DNA of 64,000 nucleotides from Cryptomeria japonica (lineage: Eukaryota; Streptophyta; Pinopsida; Cupressales; Cupressaceae), in the NCBI RefSeq assembly GCF_030272615.1, contig NC_081413.1, positions 716,305,867-716,369,866 on the forward strand. Direction: 5' to 3'. Of this stretch, positions 32,001 through 44,100 are shown piece after piece. The position numbers were made by a program, and so were the translations under genes. A model generated the notes under the pieces. That model worked only from the letters and a program-made list of their open reading frames with translations, searched no databases and was not told where the DNA came from. Within the stretch, counting starts at the first letter, position 1. The number at the start of each line of letters is the position of its first letter.

Positions 32001-33676
32001 GATTTATCCAGGACCACGCATTGTGCGACCCACTCTCCTTGATCGTGTCTAAGAATTTTCTCCATTTTGTTGCATGATACTATTTTTGGAGAGCCGTCAA
32101 GAATTCCCTTCAATATTATTTCTCTCCCTTCATGTTGGAAGCATATCTCCTGATTTGGACTATCCATGGTAAATCGTCCCAACGAGTTTATCCATGGCAT
32201 GCCCAAAATGATGTCATTCTCTAGGTTTACCACAAAGAAGTTTCTTGTGATAGTATGTCCTCCCAGGGTGACTTCCAATTGGGGTATAACTTTAGTGCAT
32301 TTGTCTATGACTCTGTTGCCCATGATCACTTCAAAACCTCCAAACTCTTGGGTTTTTAGTCTTCTCTTTGCTGCTAAATGTTTGCTAATAAAATCATGTG
32401 AAGCATTGGTGTCTACTAATGCGATTACTTTTTGTCCCTTGATAATCCCTTTGAGTTTGAAACATCTATTCTCATTTCCTTGAGTGATGACTGCCAGGGT
32501 ACTGGGTATGTTGTTTTCAAACCTGGTTCTTTTATAGGGTCTTCCTTCATCCTGTATTTCCTCGGTGTTATTTAACTGTCCTCTTTTACACTCATGGCCT
32601 CTCACCCATGGGGTCTTGCATTTGAAACATAGCCCTTTCTCCTTGAGTTCATCTCTTTCCTTGCATTGGTGATTATAACTCCAGGGTTTTTTGCACAAGT
32701 GACAAGGCTTTTCCCGGCAGTCCCTCTGGGGTCCCTCATTCCTATGTGGAGTTTTGGTTGAGGTATTCTTGGGGGCACTAAATTCAACCATCCTAGTTTT
32801 CTTAATGACTTCCCCTAAGTTTTGTGGTTCCAAGGGTTTAACAAAATTCCTAATGGGATCCTTCAGGCCTTCTAAGAACATGTAGGTAAGTCTTCTCTGG
32901 GATAGGTCGGGGACCATTATTGACAAGTTTTGGAATTGATCTATATAATCTTCAATGGTCCCTGCTTGCTTAAGGTGTGTTAGCTCTTGGAAGTACCATT
33001 CGGAGTCTTTTTGGTCGAAACGGCTGATGAGCCTTTGGGTAAACTCATTGTAAGTGGAGACATTTTTATGTCCTAGGGTGATGAGACCGTTCTGCCACCA
33101 ATTATGGGCAGTTCCGATTAAGTGTAGTATGGCAAATTTTATGGCATCTTCTTTAGTCATGGGACTGTATGAAAGGTAGGTGTCTAGTTTTTGTACCCAG
33201 GCTTGAGCAACATCCTTCCCTGATCCGTCAAAACAGGGTAGGGACATTTTGTTGACTTTAGCTTTGAGGTCTTTACCCATGGGTTTCTTTTTCCTACTTT
33301 CATTAGTCTTGGACTCACAGAAGTCTCTGAAGGATACCACCCTCTGAACTTCTGGTTCCAATCTAGCATAAATTTGGGTGATTTCTTCTACCCCAAGTGT
33401 GGCTGGTTCCTCCTCCTCCCTCTCATGTTCTTCCCTAGAGAGAAATTCGGGAATTGTTTGCCTAGAACTCTGAGGTGATCGTTCGTTGTCTACGTGATTA
33501 GAGTGTGTTTCTCTTCTAGGGTTTGTAATATCTCTATTGTTGCTGTTGGTGCTTTGGAGGATTAAATGGCTCATCCTTTCAAACTTCTCATTGGTTTGTT
33601 CCATGAAGATCTGGAACTGTTTGGCCAATTGATCAACCATCGCTTTTGCTCCTTTCTTCCTCTGATAGGTGATCAT
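29090..33676 (-). pseudogene. gypsy gag-pol polyprotein with three stops
   Basis: A single long frame of about 1529 codons from 33676 (or the Met at about 33640) to TGA 29092-29090. Gag core: [18 protein letters not shown]. Two knuckles follow: [14 protein letters not shown] and [14 protein letters not shown]. The protease reads VDTNAS where D(T/S)GA is expected. The RT catalytic box reads FFNDIL instead of FFDDIL. RNase H (YSVYDKEMLA) and the integrase zinc finger follow; the integrase core has MNFITGLP (first Asp replaced by Asn), SDRDSKF and DGQTE intact. The chromodomain ends ...LIKWRNLPNEDATWE. Stops lie at 30964-30962, 30550-30548 and 29317-29315. A 93-bp tandem duplication (30188-30373) doubles part of the zinc finger. 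Confidence 0.95.
30188..30373 (-). repeat. 93-bp in-frame tandem duplication in integrase zinc finger
   Basis: Units 30188-30280 and 30281-30373 differ at one base (CQC versus CQR at the end of the zinc-binding part). The duplication adds 31 residues including the C..C pair (ECLTCQ). Confidence 0.95.
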
Positions 33677-33712
33677 AAACTAACAACCTTTCCCACAGGA
33701 TGGCAAGATTAT

Positions 33713-33724
33713 GCTCTGATACCA
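33713..33724 (-). promoter_or_regulatory. Primer binding site (tRNA-iMet)
   Basis: TGGTATCAGAGC on the minus strand, one base from the 5' LTR end at 33726. Confidence 0.9.
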
Positions 33725-33725
33725 C

Positions 33726-35169
33726 TGTAATGTCCCTACTAGTTAGAGATCATTAACCTGCAAAACAGATTGTTAGAACACAACATATAGATATATATAT
33801 ATATAAACCATTTTAATTCACAATCTATTTTTAACACTGAATTAGCATGATCATAATTTTTATCTAAAAAAGGATACAAATGCCATACGAAAGTATGTCC
33901 TTAGGCGGCTGTGAAGCTCGCCTTCTTGGAACCCCTTGGTTCCAAGCCCTTCAAGAAATCGAAGTTGCGTTCGAATCATGTCTTGGGTGTAACCTCTTAC
34001 ACCCAAGCCCTTCAAGGAAGACCCTTGTCTATTCCTTGCCTTGGGTGATGCCTTCATCATCCAAGTCCTCAGAGGGGACCGGCCAGATCCGTCTCTTCTT
34101 AGTTGGTGTTTAGTCAACTAAGCCCTATATATGCATATCAACCTTCAGTATATACTGCCCTAGGGTTTGTCAAAAACCCTTCCTTAGACTAAGGGAGTTT
34201 CCTCTCTATAGCCTCCCTCATTTGAATACCTTTACATTTCATTTGCTTCATTATTACAATTTCTATATAACCTTATGTACATAGCCTTGAATTCACATAT
34301 ATTATATATTTATAAAAATGTTCATTACCATTATCTTTTTATATTCTTTAACATGTATTTCTACTATCCTGATTTGTATTCGTTATTAACATTCCTTAAC
34401 ATTTAATAACCCTTCCTTATATATGCCTACAATAAGTTCCCATTTAACTTTACTAAATTACTCCTATATTTCTCCCTACACATACCACATGTCATTGCCT
34501 ATATATATCTGTTAATACATTTATACCTTCTCTATATCCCCGAATATATATATACTATCCTACCTATTTATGCCTTTATGTTTATTTATATGTTAATTAT
34601 TCTTATTACCTATTTTATACAAGTAGACCCCTTACCTATCTGACCGCAGCGCCTCCTCTTTCCCTTCACCCGTATCTGCGTTCACTCCTTCCTATCTCCC
34701 TTTCGGCAGCCTGCATTTGGTGGGTTAAATACCCTCCCGTGGGAACAGGGTGACGGTTCGCAGCCTCAGCTGCGGCTACCGTCACACCATTTCCCTTCCA
34801 AAGGAAGGGGTGTGGCGGTAGACACAGCCTGGGCTGCGTTTCCCGTCCCACCGCTTCCCGCAGGGGGGGTGGGCCTTATACCATGCACTTTATTAAAGTG
34901 TGTAACATGAATAATAATAGTCTTTCGAACTATTAAGTGCATCAATATATATTTAATAATAATCATTAAATATATTAAATGAAATAATAATTATTTAATT
35001 TCTTAATCCTATATTTAAACATTAATATACCTTAAACTTTTAATTAAATTAAATTAATTAAATATCAATGTTAACATTATTACCTCATTTGATAATTGAT
35101 TTTGTCTTTTATTTATTTATATTTTTTCAAAAGCAACCTTACATTATGCGATGCGATGGGGATATCACA
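33726..35169 (-). repeat. 5' LTR of gypsy element
   Basis: 1444 bp, near-identical to 27633-29078. Visible differences include actagtt for actattt near 33737 and 'ggctgtg' for 'ggctatg' near 33906. Confidence 0.94.
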
Positions 35170-35174
35170 ACATG

Positions 35175-36102
35175 TCATATTGTTTTCAGTGGTCTGTGTT
35201 TTTTGCGATCACTTTCGAAATGGAATCTCTCCCATCTATGATCACTATTCAATTTTGAAGTTGCAGATGTACATGGTGGCCAACCTGTTCTATTTGTGGA
35301 GGATATAATAGAGCGAATGTGTTCATCCAAAATGATCATCTACACTTAATCAAATTCCTTTCAAAATCTGTTTTAAGCACTTTTGTTCCAGCATGAAGGT
35401 CCTACGATGAAAACCATAGCGATTTCAAAGGACAATTTCATACAAAATTTGTATTTGAGCATCACTGGGCATGGATTCCAGCCGCATTGTATTGATCAAA
35501 TTCACTATTGCTGTTGGTATGAATTGCTGTTGTAGATACTGGTATTGCAAAACTATTTGAATGTAATACAGTCGTTATTGTAACAAGGAAGAGATCGGGA
35601 TTTAAATCTGTTATTTGTTATTCATTATAAGATCAGGACTAATTTTGCCATTTACTGTTTCAAATGTAATGATAGTACTGATGCATAAACAGTAATTTTA
35701 ATCTGAGTTGTCTAAGATCTAAGTGAATGCTAGGGCCAATAGTATTGTTATTAAGTGTTTGTCGATGGTTGAGAATCAGATTGGCAATTTTGTTTTGGTC
35801 TGGCACATTACAATCAACATGGTTCCTTTGCCTTCTTTTTTAATTGAATCATGTTCAAGCAAAGAATAACAGATGTGGTTGGTGGATCTAACAATGCAAC
35901 TCAAATACGGATATGCTAAATGGAGATCCAAGATCCATTACCTCAGGGGATAACATAGACATGTTTGGTCTGAGGAAAAATGACAAAGTTCTTCTGTTTT
36001 CTCAAGGTTCCACAGATATTTACAGTGTTTTTTTCATGGTGGAGACTTCATTTTTTGGAACATAGAACATATTGATCACTAATTTAAAAAAAAGAAACAT
36101 AC
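35175..36102. other. Putative intron of the E2 gene; no other feature
   Basis: Directly downstream (in gene orientation) of the last exon found, starting with the donor GTATGT (36102 downward). I searched the minus strand for the next conserved E2 segment by eye and did not find it. The gypsy insertion at 35169 lies in this intron if the gene continues to the left. Confidence 0.4.
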
Positions 36103-36186
36103 CATTTGCTTCAGGTACAACTTTCAGAGCATGTGCCACAACTTTGATAACAATATCATTTACAGAAACCTTCAGCCCATGCTTTT
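36103..36186 (-). CDS. E2 exon: catalytic domain (last found)
   Basis: Encodes [20 protein letters not shown] and LKVVPEAN. Acceptor CTGCAG, donor GTATGT (36102 downward). The active-site HRxxDG region would be in later exons, not found here. Confidence 0.9.
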
Positions 36187-39100
36187 CTGCAGAAATTCAT
36201 ACAGTCAACTTTTAATCATTCCAGAAAAAATTCCTTATAGATATTTCTTCTTAAATATGGCAGCTTCTTAAAGAAAATATTTTGGATGATGAATCATGTT
36301 AGTCGTATTGAATTCTTTATACCTTTAAGCTCTTTTCTAAGCACTAGCACAGGATCCAGAACCACATCTGAAAGTATTTCATATATTATTTAGTAAATCG
36401 CAAAGGAAACTTGGTAAATTATACTATATATGACCTTAATTATATTCATGAGGAAAGGCCTTCTATTCTTAACTGTAAAAAGTAAAACATTTTGCAGAAG
36501 AAAAGAAAAACCCAGTCAACTTACCTGCAGATAAATAAAGATGTGGTATCCCATGCTTTGCTTCCAGCAGCCGTTTTGCAATAACCTGGAAATTCTATAT
36601 GTTAGTAATCATTTATGTTGCAATATCATGTTTCAACATTACAAATGAAAAGATTTGGTATGATATCCATGCAAATCTTTTGACAGCCCTACATGCAGGT
36701 CATAGCCTTACCAGTTGCCAATTGAAACTGATCACCCCATTGGCCAGCATGATAAGATATGCAGACTTTGTTTCCTCCAGAAGTTGAAGAGAGTATGATG
36801 TCCCAAGCTTCTCCCAAATTGAATTTTGGCATCTCTTTAACAATTAGACAATTTTGGGCTTTGCTTTGTATTCTCGTTTTAGACACAATTGTGCATCCTA
36901 TTCTAAATATTGTTGATTTCTACTAAGAGAGTGGAATATGTGCCCAATCAAACCCTCTAATAGGAGTTGTATGTGCCTGATCAAACCCTCTAAAGTTTCA
37001 AAAATGAAAACTAAGCAAGGTGACCTCTAGGAATCTACAATTTCTAAAATATCCATACAACAAAATTACAAAATAATAGCACCATTAGATAGAGCACAAA
37101 ATTGACCAAATCAAAAAAAATTGCACCAAAACATATTTCCGGGTGGCCAAGAAACAAGCTTGTGAAGTTGAGCAAAAAATCCAAACAAGCCAATGATAAG
37201 GGGTCAAACTGTACAAATGAAATTTGTTGATGTCAGCATGATGTCACAGAAAAATTTTAAAACAATTCACCAAATTTAAAGGTCTTCCAAAATTAGTGAA
37301 ACCCCAGAAAAAATTAACTACGATTAAAAATAGTTATCGCTAGATTTAGAAAAACTGCTAAATTTAAGAGCTACCAAAAGAGCCTCTAAAGGGAGCGATG
37401 TGACTTGTTGTACACGTCTGTGTACTACTATAATATGTAGGTACAAAATGGTACAGCCCTTTTAAAAACTGTAATTTCTATTTGACTTTTCAAAAAAAAC
37501 TATTGTTAGAACATTTTTTATAGATTTTTTGTTGTGTTTCACAAGGATGCATCACACCCCTTGCTGCCCCCTTGAACTAAAAAAGCCAAGGAACGTCCCA
37601 AAACTTGTACTGGAATTTGAGGACAGTATGAAATGTAAAGGGGGTGCCCGAGGCAGCCGAGGACATATGAACATCCTAGGGACGATTAGGCATCCCCTAC
37701 AATAAAGGCATAATATTTCAAAAAGAAATTTTAAAAAAGGACATGTGACGAATAAATTTGGACTATAAAGAGGTGTGGTGGTCCCACAAACCCTCCCATG
37801 CCCCTTATTTGCCCTAATATGCAAAATGAAAAGATACATTCTATTTGAAGTTTTTATTGATTGTGGTATTGTTGGAGGCTTTGCCATTGCTGCTACAGAA
37901 AATGTCTAATATTGATATCATTGTTTAGTGTCTAGAGTTACAAGGATGAGGGTTTGAGGGGTGGTGAAGCCTTCCCATGTGACACAATTAAGTCTTAAAA
38001 TTTACATTGTTCACAATGAATAACAGAATAAGCCTATCCACTTGAGTTGAAACTTGAAACACTTGAGAAAGTTCAAAGAATATAAACAACAATGGCCTGA
38101 ATGAATTTATCACAAGTCACAAACAAGTAAGAAATTAAAGATTCAAAGAAGCTTAGAAATGATCAACTGGTTCAGTTGTAACAATTGCATCAAGGTATGT
38201 CATTTTGCTTTTTTTTCTAAATTTTTGCAGCTTGTTAGAGAGAGTTTGTTATTAGTTTTAAAATGTTTTGCTTTCACTTTGTTGTCACAAAAAGACACCA
38301 CAAAATCAGCACTAGCATCAATGATGACAATGTGAATTAGGGCAGTAACACAATAGAAATTACTTCTCATTCTGAAAATTCAAACTTAAATTCTATTAGA
38401 ACTCCATAAGACCATTTTGCATGAGCTTCAACCCTCTCTTCAAAAATTTGCAAAAGGCCCTTTCAACCCCAAAAAAAACCTTGCTTCAATTTACCACCAA
38501 TTCAACCATTAATAAGGGTAAAAAAACAAGGGGCAGTAGGCATTGGTCATGTCATATTTGCAAAACCGATTAGCATGGATGCTGTAGTAATGTTACACAC
38601 CGTTTATTGGGTGAGATTGCGCATCAAGTTAGAGTTTGTGCAGATATAACATTGGAACAACATGTTTGAATGCCAAGGTTGGTTAGACAAAGTGAGAAAA
38701 AAATTAATACTACTACTAAGAGTAAGAAGTGTTCATCCAAAACATTGCAATCTATTGATCAATATGACTATCCTAATGTATTAGTTGGAGAGTTGTCATA
38801 GAGGGAAGAAGGCCACTTCTACTGCAAGTAAAAAAAATATAGTGGTAGTGTTAATGAATTTACAAAAACATGAGCAAGTCGATGATTTAGTGGCAAAAAA
38901 TTTATATACCCATGTTATCCTACTTCATTTGACAAAATGTCCTTATTTTAGAGGTATTCAAAGATGCAATAGCAGTTGGACCCTTTTATGCTCCCCTAGA
39001 GAACAAAGATTGCATGCCTCCCTCCTCGACAAACAATATTCAAAGGTGAACATTTTAACCGAGGAGATGAGACAAACATGGTGGTTGTTCCAATGTCATG

Positions 39101-41097
39101 GATGGGTGGACTAATATTCAACATCGACCACTCATTAATACTACTATTACATGTCCTACCAATTTATACTTTCTTAAAGCTATTGATTGCTCAAAAAAAT
39201 GTAAGGATGTTGATTACCGATTTGCCATTTTGAAGGAGGCCATAGAGGAGGTTGGGTCTTCTAATGTTGTGCAAGTTGTGACAGATTCAACTCATGTTTG
39301 TAACTTAGCTGGTTTGATGGTTGAGAACAAATATATTTTTGAACTCCATTCTATGTACATGCTTTGAATAATGCCTTGAAAGACATTGGCAAAATAGATT
39401 GGGTGAAGATAGTATGGTCAAACCTAGAGACGTACAAATGTTTGTATGTAACCATCACACTTCACTTGCACTATTCCAATCTTATTCAAAGAAAGAATTC
39501 CTCAAACCAATTGAGACTATATATGCTAGCTTTTATATTTTGTTGTAGAGGATGGAGGTGCAAGATGCTCTACAATCCATAGTGGTTTGTATAGAGTGGA
39601 GAAAGTGGGCTCAATCAAAGACAAAAGAAGGGAAGGTGGTAAGAGAAAGGGTGCTTCATGACACTCCGTCCAAGAATAGATTAATATTTTATTTAATAAT
39701 TAATATGTTCGAGTTTCTACTATGTTTTCCTTTTTATTTTCAAATTTTAATTTACATTATTAATAGTGTAAATGTTGCAATTTTTAAATGTTGCTCACAA
39801 ATACATTTGCTCTAACATATCACCTGTTGTGGGGCTAATCAGGTATGCGAATACAAACTCTCCTCAGCGATAATTTTGAGACTTTTGATAGAATGCTTAA
39901 TCCAATGAAAAAAGTAATTTGTGACAAGGATTTTGGATTACAATTCCATAAGGAGCATATTAGGCCTATCGTCACAATGAAGTGGAATACAATGAACACC
40001 TCTCTTAATATATTCAGGTATCTCTACTCTTAATCCCAAGTGGTATGCACCTATTGCTAGTCAAATTCTTCATTCTAAAGATGATAAATTAATGAAGGGG
40101 TTTATGAAGGCCATACATAAGATGTATAGCAATAAGGAGGCAACCACGCTTTGAAGGGACTGGCTTTAGTTTTCCAGTTTTTAGGGTCATACATTTAGCA
40201 AACCAAATCCTAGGATGGATAGAGCCATTATTGCACAAAAAAACCCATTGGGTGGTGGAAATTTCATGGGAAAGACACACTAGAGTTGTAACAACTTACT
40301 ATTCATCTACTTTCACAAATTTCTACTTCCTCTAATACAAACAAGGATTGATCCACCTATGGTTTCATCCACTCAATAAAGAGGAACGATCTTACCTCTA
40401 AACAAGCAAAAAAGCTAGTTGTAGTTCATAGTGCCTTGAGACTTCAGAGTTGGTAGACTACAGAGTACTGACAGACTCCAATAGCATGTTGGAAGTAATG
40501 TCCCAACTTTAAAATATAATTTAATAATAAAATTAAAATACAAAAGAATAAAATTAAAAAAATTAAATTAAAATATTAAACAATATAATTAAAATTTGAC
40601 TAAAGTTAATGAATGGTCAAAAGGCATGAAATGATAAGCTGTGACTCCCCCAAATATGAGGTATAAAAGGGAGAAGAGAACTCATTGGAAGGGGGGATAA
40701 TTTGGGAATTAGAAGTGCAGATCTGATTGCGAAAGGTTGTGTCCCTTTAAAAGGGCAGAAATAATGAAGAGTCGCACTCTTTCAAAGGGTGCTTATGGTG
40801 CAAGGTTTTGTCTCTTGCCAAAGGGCATTTATGATGAAAAGGTGTGACCTCTCCCTCTCATTGAGAGATATAAAGGGAAGAAGGTTCATTTGAGGAAAGG
40901 GGATGAGATCAGGAAGAACACAAAATTATCCGCAAGCGGAAATCTTGGTATCACATCCTTATCGGAAGATCAATATTATCTAAGAAGATTGAATTGCATC
41001 GTTGGCAATCAACTACTGTTACTGCAGATCGGTATGCTGAGTTCATGTATAAATGTTTGTTATTTACACCTGTATTCTGTTGGAATAATAATCAATG

Positions 41098-41128
<31 letters not shown>

Positions 41129-44100
41129 CTGATAATTAAGCATTCCTAAAGGAGTATAGTAATAAGACTTACACCTTGCCATAATAGGAATATCAGATGT
41201 ATATTTGATTGCATTCATGTACATATGCATTCATAATACATGACAGTTTATTATATTAGTGGCATAGCCTTAATTCATCTACTAAGTCCTATGAGTGGAT
41301 AGGTTGGTATGTGTAGGGAAAGGTGAGTAAACCCATCACAAGTGATGGTGAGCCCAAGATGGGTAGGGATGCAGTCCTAGGCCTTGAAGGAGCCTCTTTG
41401 TAGTTGGTGTCAGCACCCTATGACAGTAAGTCCCCATCCCTCATTAGGATTAGGAAAGAAGCAAAGATAGGACTTAATGTAATGAATGTTGAATGTGTTA
41501 TGAATACTAATTCATGTAATAGTTTAATAAATATGAATTGAAGCGTAACAATGTATAGTAATGTGTGTTGATTCATTGGGAAACAAGCAGCCTCCTAGTA
41601 GGAGACATTACATGTTGATCCCAAAGATGTTACATAAAGTAATGAGGAGGTTGTGCAACCGAGATTGGTCAAGATTCCATTGGATGAACCACCACTTCAA
41701 CCAGAGAATGGCACAAACTGTGCCTTTTGATATTGATAGCCTAAATAAGGCGTAGTTGTATTTTGAAGTTTGACTATTTGAGACTTGAATTGTTTGTATA
41801 TGAAATGCACACAACATATCTTGCTTATAAAGACAATGTTGAAAGATAAAATTAGACAAGATTATGACATTTGTCTTAATCCTAAGTTATGAGACAATTA
41901 ACTTGGCAAATATTAAATGACTTAAGGCACAAGAAGAAAGTGCCAAAAGATGAAATAAGACCTTATGACAACTAACACATTCTAGAAAGATTCCCTAGGA
42001 TCTAACTTAAGCATGCGAATAGGACCTACTAATATGCTAGATAGGTAAAATACCTTATTCACACCAACATTCCCCCTTAAATGCAACTTAGGAAGTAGTA
42101 TATTATTATGCAAAAGATGCAAAACGTAAAGATTAATATAAGTCTTAGCTATTGGGCCATGTTAGGTACTCATTTACAATGTGACCTCTCACAAACAGAG
42201 AAAAGGCAAAAACCCAACGGGACAAAACTCTTCTCCAAAAGAGAAAAAATAAAAGCAAGTGGCAAAAGATGGTGGAATGATACCCCTAAGGATTACATCC
42301 ATCACAAATATACAAAGAATTATCCCTCCATATCATGGAAAGGGAGAGACTATATAAATCCCCCCCCCCAAAACAATGGTAATAACCTACTGCAAAGGAA
42401 CACTAGAAGCACACTTTGGAGTAAACACTAGAACCTTAATTGAAGCAACAAAGACAACATTAATTTGAGGCACAGAAACAATGGAAACTCTCGATAGAGT
42501 AACCTTGGAATATAATTGAAGCAACAAAAAATGGATTGATTGTCCTGCTACAAAGGAACCGTGAAAAACTCTCTATGGAGAAACCTTGGAATCTAATTGA
42601 AGCAACAAGAGATTGATGTATGATGTGGAGCTGAAATGATGTGATTTGATCAAAACAGCACCTTCTTAAATGCCAACATGTCTGAAATTATCAAGGCAAG
42701 AACTAAAATAAAATATATCTGGAACTGAATCTAGAAAAAGTGCATGAATGGCTTGAAAGAGCTCCTTAGTACCTTTCCAACGTCGCAAGAATCATGAAAA
42801 TTGAAGATTGTGGCAAAAAGGTATTATCTTGAGAGCCAAAAAAGACAATTTGACTTCAAACAGCAATTACTAACACCAAACAGCAGAATTTAGAAAACCT
42901 ACCTGCTCCACTACAAAGTACATTGAGCCAACTTTCCAACGATATCTTGTTTTGGATATGAAATGCACAAAAGAAGTCTTTCTTATAAAGACAGCATTGA
43001 GAGATAAGACCAGGCAAGATTATGACATTTGTCTTAATCCTCTGTTATGAGACAACTAACTTGACAATTACAATCTAGGACACAAGAAGTAAATGCCAAA
43101 AGATAAGATCTTATGACAACTAACACCTTCTAGCAAGATTCTCTAGGACCTAATAGCGAACTAAATGGGTAGATCTTATGACAACTAACACCTTCTAGCA
43201 AGATTCTCTAAGACCTAATAGCGAACTAAATGGGTACCGTATTACCAACAGCAAAACCCTTCCAATTGCATTATTTCAGGATATAGTTTGGAGATTATAA
43301 GTCATGGCCATGTTATGAGATCTGTCAACATGTTGGCAGATCATGTGGCTAACATAGCAAATCAATATGGCAGAAAACTGATTATGGAACTGAAAAATTC
43401 AACAAACATGAGGAAATTGAATCCATAGAGAGAATGCTCTTTTTATTATATTTTAACGATAGACCATAAGGGGATGATCTTGATGAACTGTCATGAAATG
43501 GAAAAACACCATAGTTTGGCGAAGCTATGGAGCTGAGTGGCTTTCATTTCCTGTTGTATGTTTATAATTTCAAGGACATTTATGGAATATGCTGGCAAGC
43601 ACCTTGGTATGAAAGACCTCCTCAAAGTTTTAATATGTTCTGGGACTTAATGAAATGTAGAGAAATTGTTCTGAATTAATAGACAGGCACCAGGATCATA
43701 TAAAGCTATGTAACAAGGGTAAGCTCTTCTTATCATATAAATTGTTTTATTTCTTCATGCTATGTTATTAGGCTTTACTTATGTTATTTGCCCCATCATT
43801 TTGCATTCTTTGAATTCATGTACTAACTTTCATTTTTCTGATGATAAAATCAACAGCTTCTTTTTAGCTGATTATCAGGCACTGAAATAGTCATTTAGAA
43901 AATCTTCCTAAAATGTAAGACTTGATTAAAAGGGGTAGAAAGGGCGAAACTTGCCTTACGAATTTGACTGTTCGGTATGTCTTCATGAAGCCCAGACGAC
44001 TCCACATGCAAGGGCAACTGCAAAGATGTTTGTGAAGTTGACACCTTCTCATCTTTTGGCAGGCCCATTGGTTTTTGTAATTTCGATGCATCTGAAGATT

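Larger units (their letters stand above)
27633..35169 (-). mobile_element. Full-length Ty3/gypsy chromovirus (7537 bp)
   Basis: LTRs at 33726-35169 (5', minus orientation, 1444 bp) and 27633-29078 (3', 1446 bp) start TGTGATATCCCC and end GGGACATTACA. TSDs are ACATG (27628-27632, 35170-35174). The primer site TGGTATCAGAGC lies at 33724-33713 and a purine tract (gagacggaggga) before the 3' LTR. Gag, protease, RT, RNase H, integrase and chromodomain follow in gypsy order. The LTRs are nearly identical by eye (roughly 98%), making it one of the younger insertions here. Confidence 0.96.

Noticed and set aside
37552..37887. 111-codon minus-strand frame in an E2 intron
   Set aside because: Low-complexity translation without a family; no promoter or splice support.
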